NCBI GenBank assembly: GCA_903930665.1
Contig: CAIYZI010000354.1
Span: 1 to 6,216 of the forward strand
Length of the DNA: 6,216 bases
DNA from: an uncultured beta proteobacterium
Lineage (GTDB): Bacteria; Pseudomonadota; Gammaproteobacteria; Burkholderiales; Burkholderiaceae
Direction: 5' to 3'
Positions 5,669 through 6,216 of the stretch are shown here, one piece after another; within the stretch, counting starts at the first letter, position 1; each line of letters begins with the position of its first letter. A program made the translations under genes and the position numbers. Below the pieces are notes generated by a model. It did no database searches and had not been told where the DNA came from. It worked only from the letters and a program-made list of their open reading frames with translations.

Positions 5669-5710
5669 TCAACCGACTAACTGCAAAAAACTTAAATTTA
5701 AGAAATTCAT
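5669..5710 (-). CDS. Possible 13-codon leader ORF upstream of kaiC
   Basis: An ATG at 5710 opens MNFLNLSFLQLVG and stops at TGA 5669-5671, 22 nt before the kaiC ATG. A good AGAGGTG ribosome binding site lies about 6-8 nt before it. Four of 13 residues are Leu. Within it is the perfect palindrome CTTAAATTTAAG (5691-5702) followed on the minus strand by six T, which loosely resembles an attenuator, though the hairpin is all A-T save its ends and would be unstable. It could also be chance; a short ORF of this size is weak evidence alone. Confidence 0.3.
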   Translation of the reverse strand: MNFLNLSFLQLVG

Positions 5711-5757
5711 ACCGAACACCTCTTCTTTAAGATTACTCCTTAGCAGTCAACTTGGCG

Positions 5758-5774
5758 AATATTTCGAAAATATT
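5758..5774. promoter_or_regulatory. AT-rich inverted repeat upstream of kaiC
   Basis: AATATTT (5758-5764) and AAATATT (5768-5774) are perfect 7-bp inverted copies around CGA. They lie about 110 nt before the kaiC start. The form suits a dimeric regulator operator in the kaiC promoter region; no regulator is encoded in the window, and AT-rich palindromes also arise by chance. Confidence 0.3.
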
Positions 5775-5924
5775 TCCGTTTGAGTGGGATATTGGCAGCT
5801 CTTAAGGCACAGTCCCTTATTGGCCGTTCCCCGCCACCCAAATACCTCCAATTAACCAGTGTTGAGCATCCTCAAGATACCCCATAAGAGTCGCTTGAGC
5901 GTCGCGTTAAGTGACGATCAACAG

Positions 5925-5946
5925 TCGGTATTAAACCGACACCACA
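5925..5946 (+). repeat. Right copy of the repeat bracketing the kai cassette
   Basis: TCGGTATTAAACCGACACCACA contains the same 16 bases (5931-5946) as 808-823, in the same orientation, with TCGGT set 2 nt further off. GTCGGT (5924-5929) and ACCGAC (5935-5940) form an inverted repeat as in the left copy. The 11-base word CGTTAAGTGAC, found beside the left copy at 741-751, is also beside this one at 5905-5915, though the spacing differs (26 against 67 nt). The tRNA begins about 170 nt to the right. Confidence 0.6.
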
Positions 5947-6020
5947 AACCCAACCCTATATACCCCAGAACCAGCAAAGAGTCGCATATAGTCAAAAAGG
6001 AGCTCCCACGCTCTCCTAGG

Positions 6021-6050
6021 GTGGTTTCCACATCCAAAAGCTCAAACCAC
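6021..6050. repeat. Inverted repeat 70 nt from the tRNA 3' end
   Basis: GTGGTTT (6021-6027) and AAACCAC (6044-6050) are perfect inverted copies with a 16-nt loop. No T tract follows on either strand, so a terminator is unlikely. Its place near the tRNA suggests a recombination-protein site or an old hairpin; function unknown. Confidence 0.3.
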
Positions 6051-6119
6051 GATCAACCAATAGTCGAGTCAATAGATCAGCCTGAAACAAGCTAAGGAAT
6101 ATTATTTAGGGAGAAAATT

Positions 6120-6196
<77 letters not shown>

Positions 6197-6216
6197 TATG
6201 TGTGTACTGGGACTAA

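Larger units (their letters stand above)
5711..6119. other. Non-coding region between kaiC and tRNA-Arg
   Basis: About 400 bases with no convincing gene. The kaiC-proximal part (5711-5860) should hold the kaiC promoter, but I find no pair of hexamers with good spacing; the best -35-like TTGACT (minus, 5750-5745) lacks a clear -10. The tRNA-proximal part (5880-6070) is dense in short repeats: AGTCG recurs near 5889, 5924, 5980 and 6062, AGAGTCGC occurs at 5887 and 5978, CGATCAAC occurs near 5915 and 6050, and both words shared with the integrase upstream region are here. Such clustering beside a tRNA is what one expects at an integration site. Confidence 0.5.

Noticed and set aside
5644..5672. 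Consensus -35 hexamer TTGACA (minus, 5672-5667) as the kaiC promoter
   Set aside because: At normal spacing the -10 would fall on the kaiC start codon, leaving no room for the ribosome binding site at 5661-5655.
5048..5680. Two plus-strand open frames over the 5' half of kaiC
   Set aside because: Antisense to a well-conserved kaiC region with intact Walker motifs; no ribosome binding sites.
5806..5845. Six-codon GTG ORF after GGAGG on the minus strand upstream of kaiC
   Set aside because: Too short, no conserved feature, and far from kaiC; the GGAGG is easily explained by chance.
5859..6095. Plus-strand open frame of 78 codons near the tRNA
   Set aside because: It begins at GTG without a ribosome binding site, its product is low-complexity in Ser/Pro/His, and it runs through the direct-repeat and inverted-repeat sequences, which suggests non-coding DNA.

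Overview
The window looks like the edge of an integrated genomic island in a Gram-negative bacterium. It carries a five-gene operon, all on the minus strand, that pairs a KaiC/KaiB timing module with two predicted cyclic-di-GMP enzymes. Base composition is roughly 43% G+C by eye, and the AGAGG-type ribosome binding sites, the tRNA-Arg(UCU) with encoded CCA and the protein styles fit a proteobacterium. A freshwater betaproteobacterium such as Polynucleobacter is my guess, held with low confidence.

Layout from left to right. Positions 1-729 (minus) hold the first 243 codons of a tyrosine recombinase/integrase cut by the window edge, ending just where the catalytic arginine is expected. Positions 730-941 are non-coding and rich in inverted repeats, including one copy of a repeat found again at 5925-5946. 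The operon then reads right to left: kaiC (5646-3859), kaiB (3862-3527, overlapping kaiC by 4 nt), a PAS plus HD-GYP protein (3523-2372, 3 nt after kaiB), a coiled-coil GGDEF protein (true start probably 2313, end 1371, frame broken at a run of seven G), and a 117-residue helical protein of unknown role (1295-942). Upstream of kaiC, 5662-6119 is non-coding apart from a possible 13-codon leader ORF; it holds inverted repeats and the second repeat copy. A minus-strand tRNA-Arg(UCU) lies at 6120-6196.

How the genes may work together. KaiC and KaiB without KaiA match the KaiC2/KaiB2 systems of non-cyanobacterial bacteria, thought to act as hourglass-type timers or stress regulators. In such loci I recall the gene after kaiB often encoding a PAS histidine kinase. 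Here a similar PAS-containing N-terminus is joined to an HD-GYP phosphodiesterase domain, followed by a diguanylate cyclase. My inference is that the Kai module directly gates c-di-GMP turnover.

The three points most worth checking are the Kai to c-di-GMP wiring, the G7 frameshift in the cyclase gene, and the imperfect direct repeat that brackets the whole cassette between integrase and tRNA.
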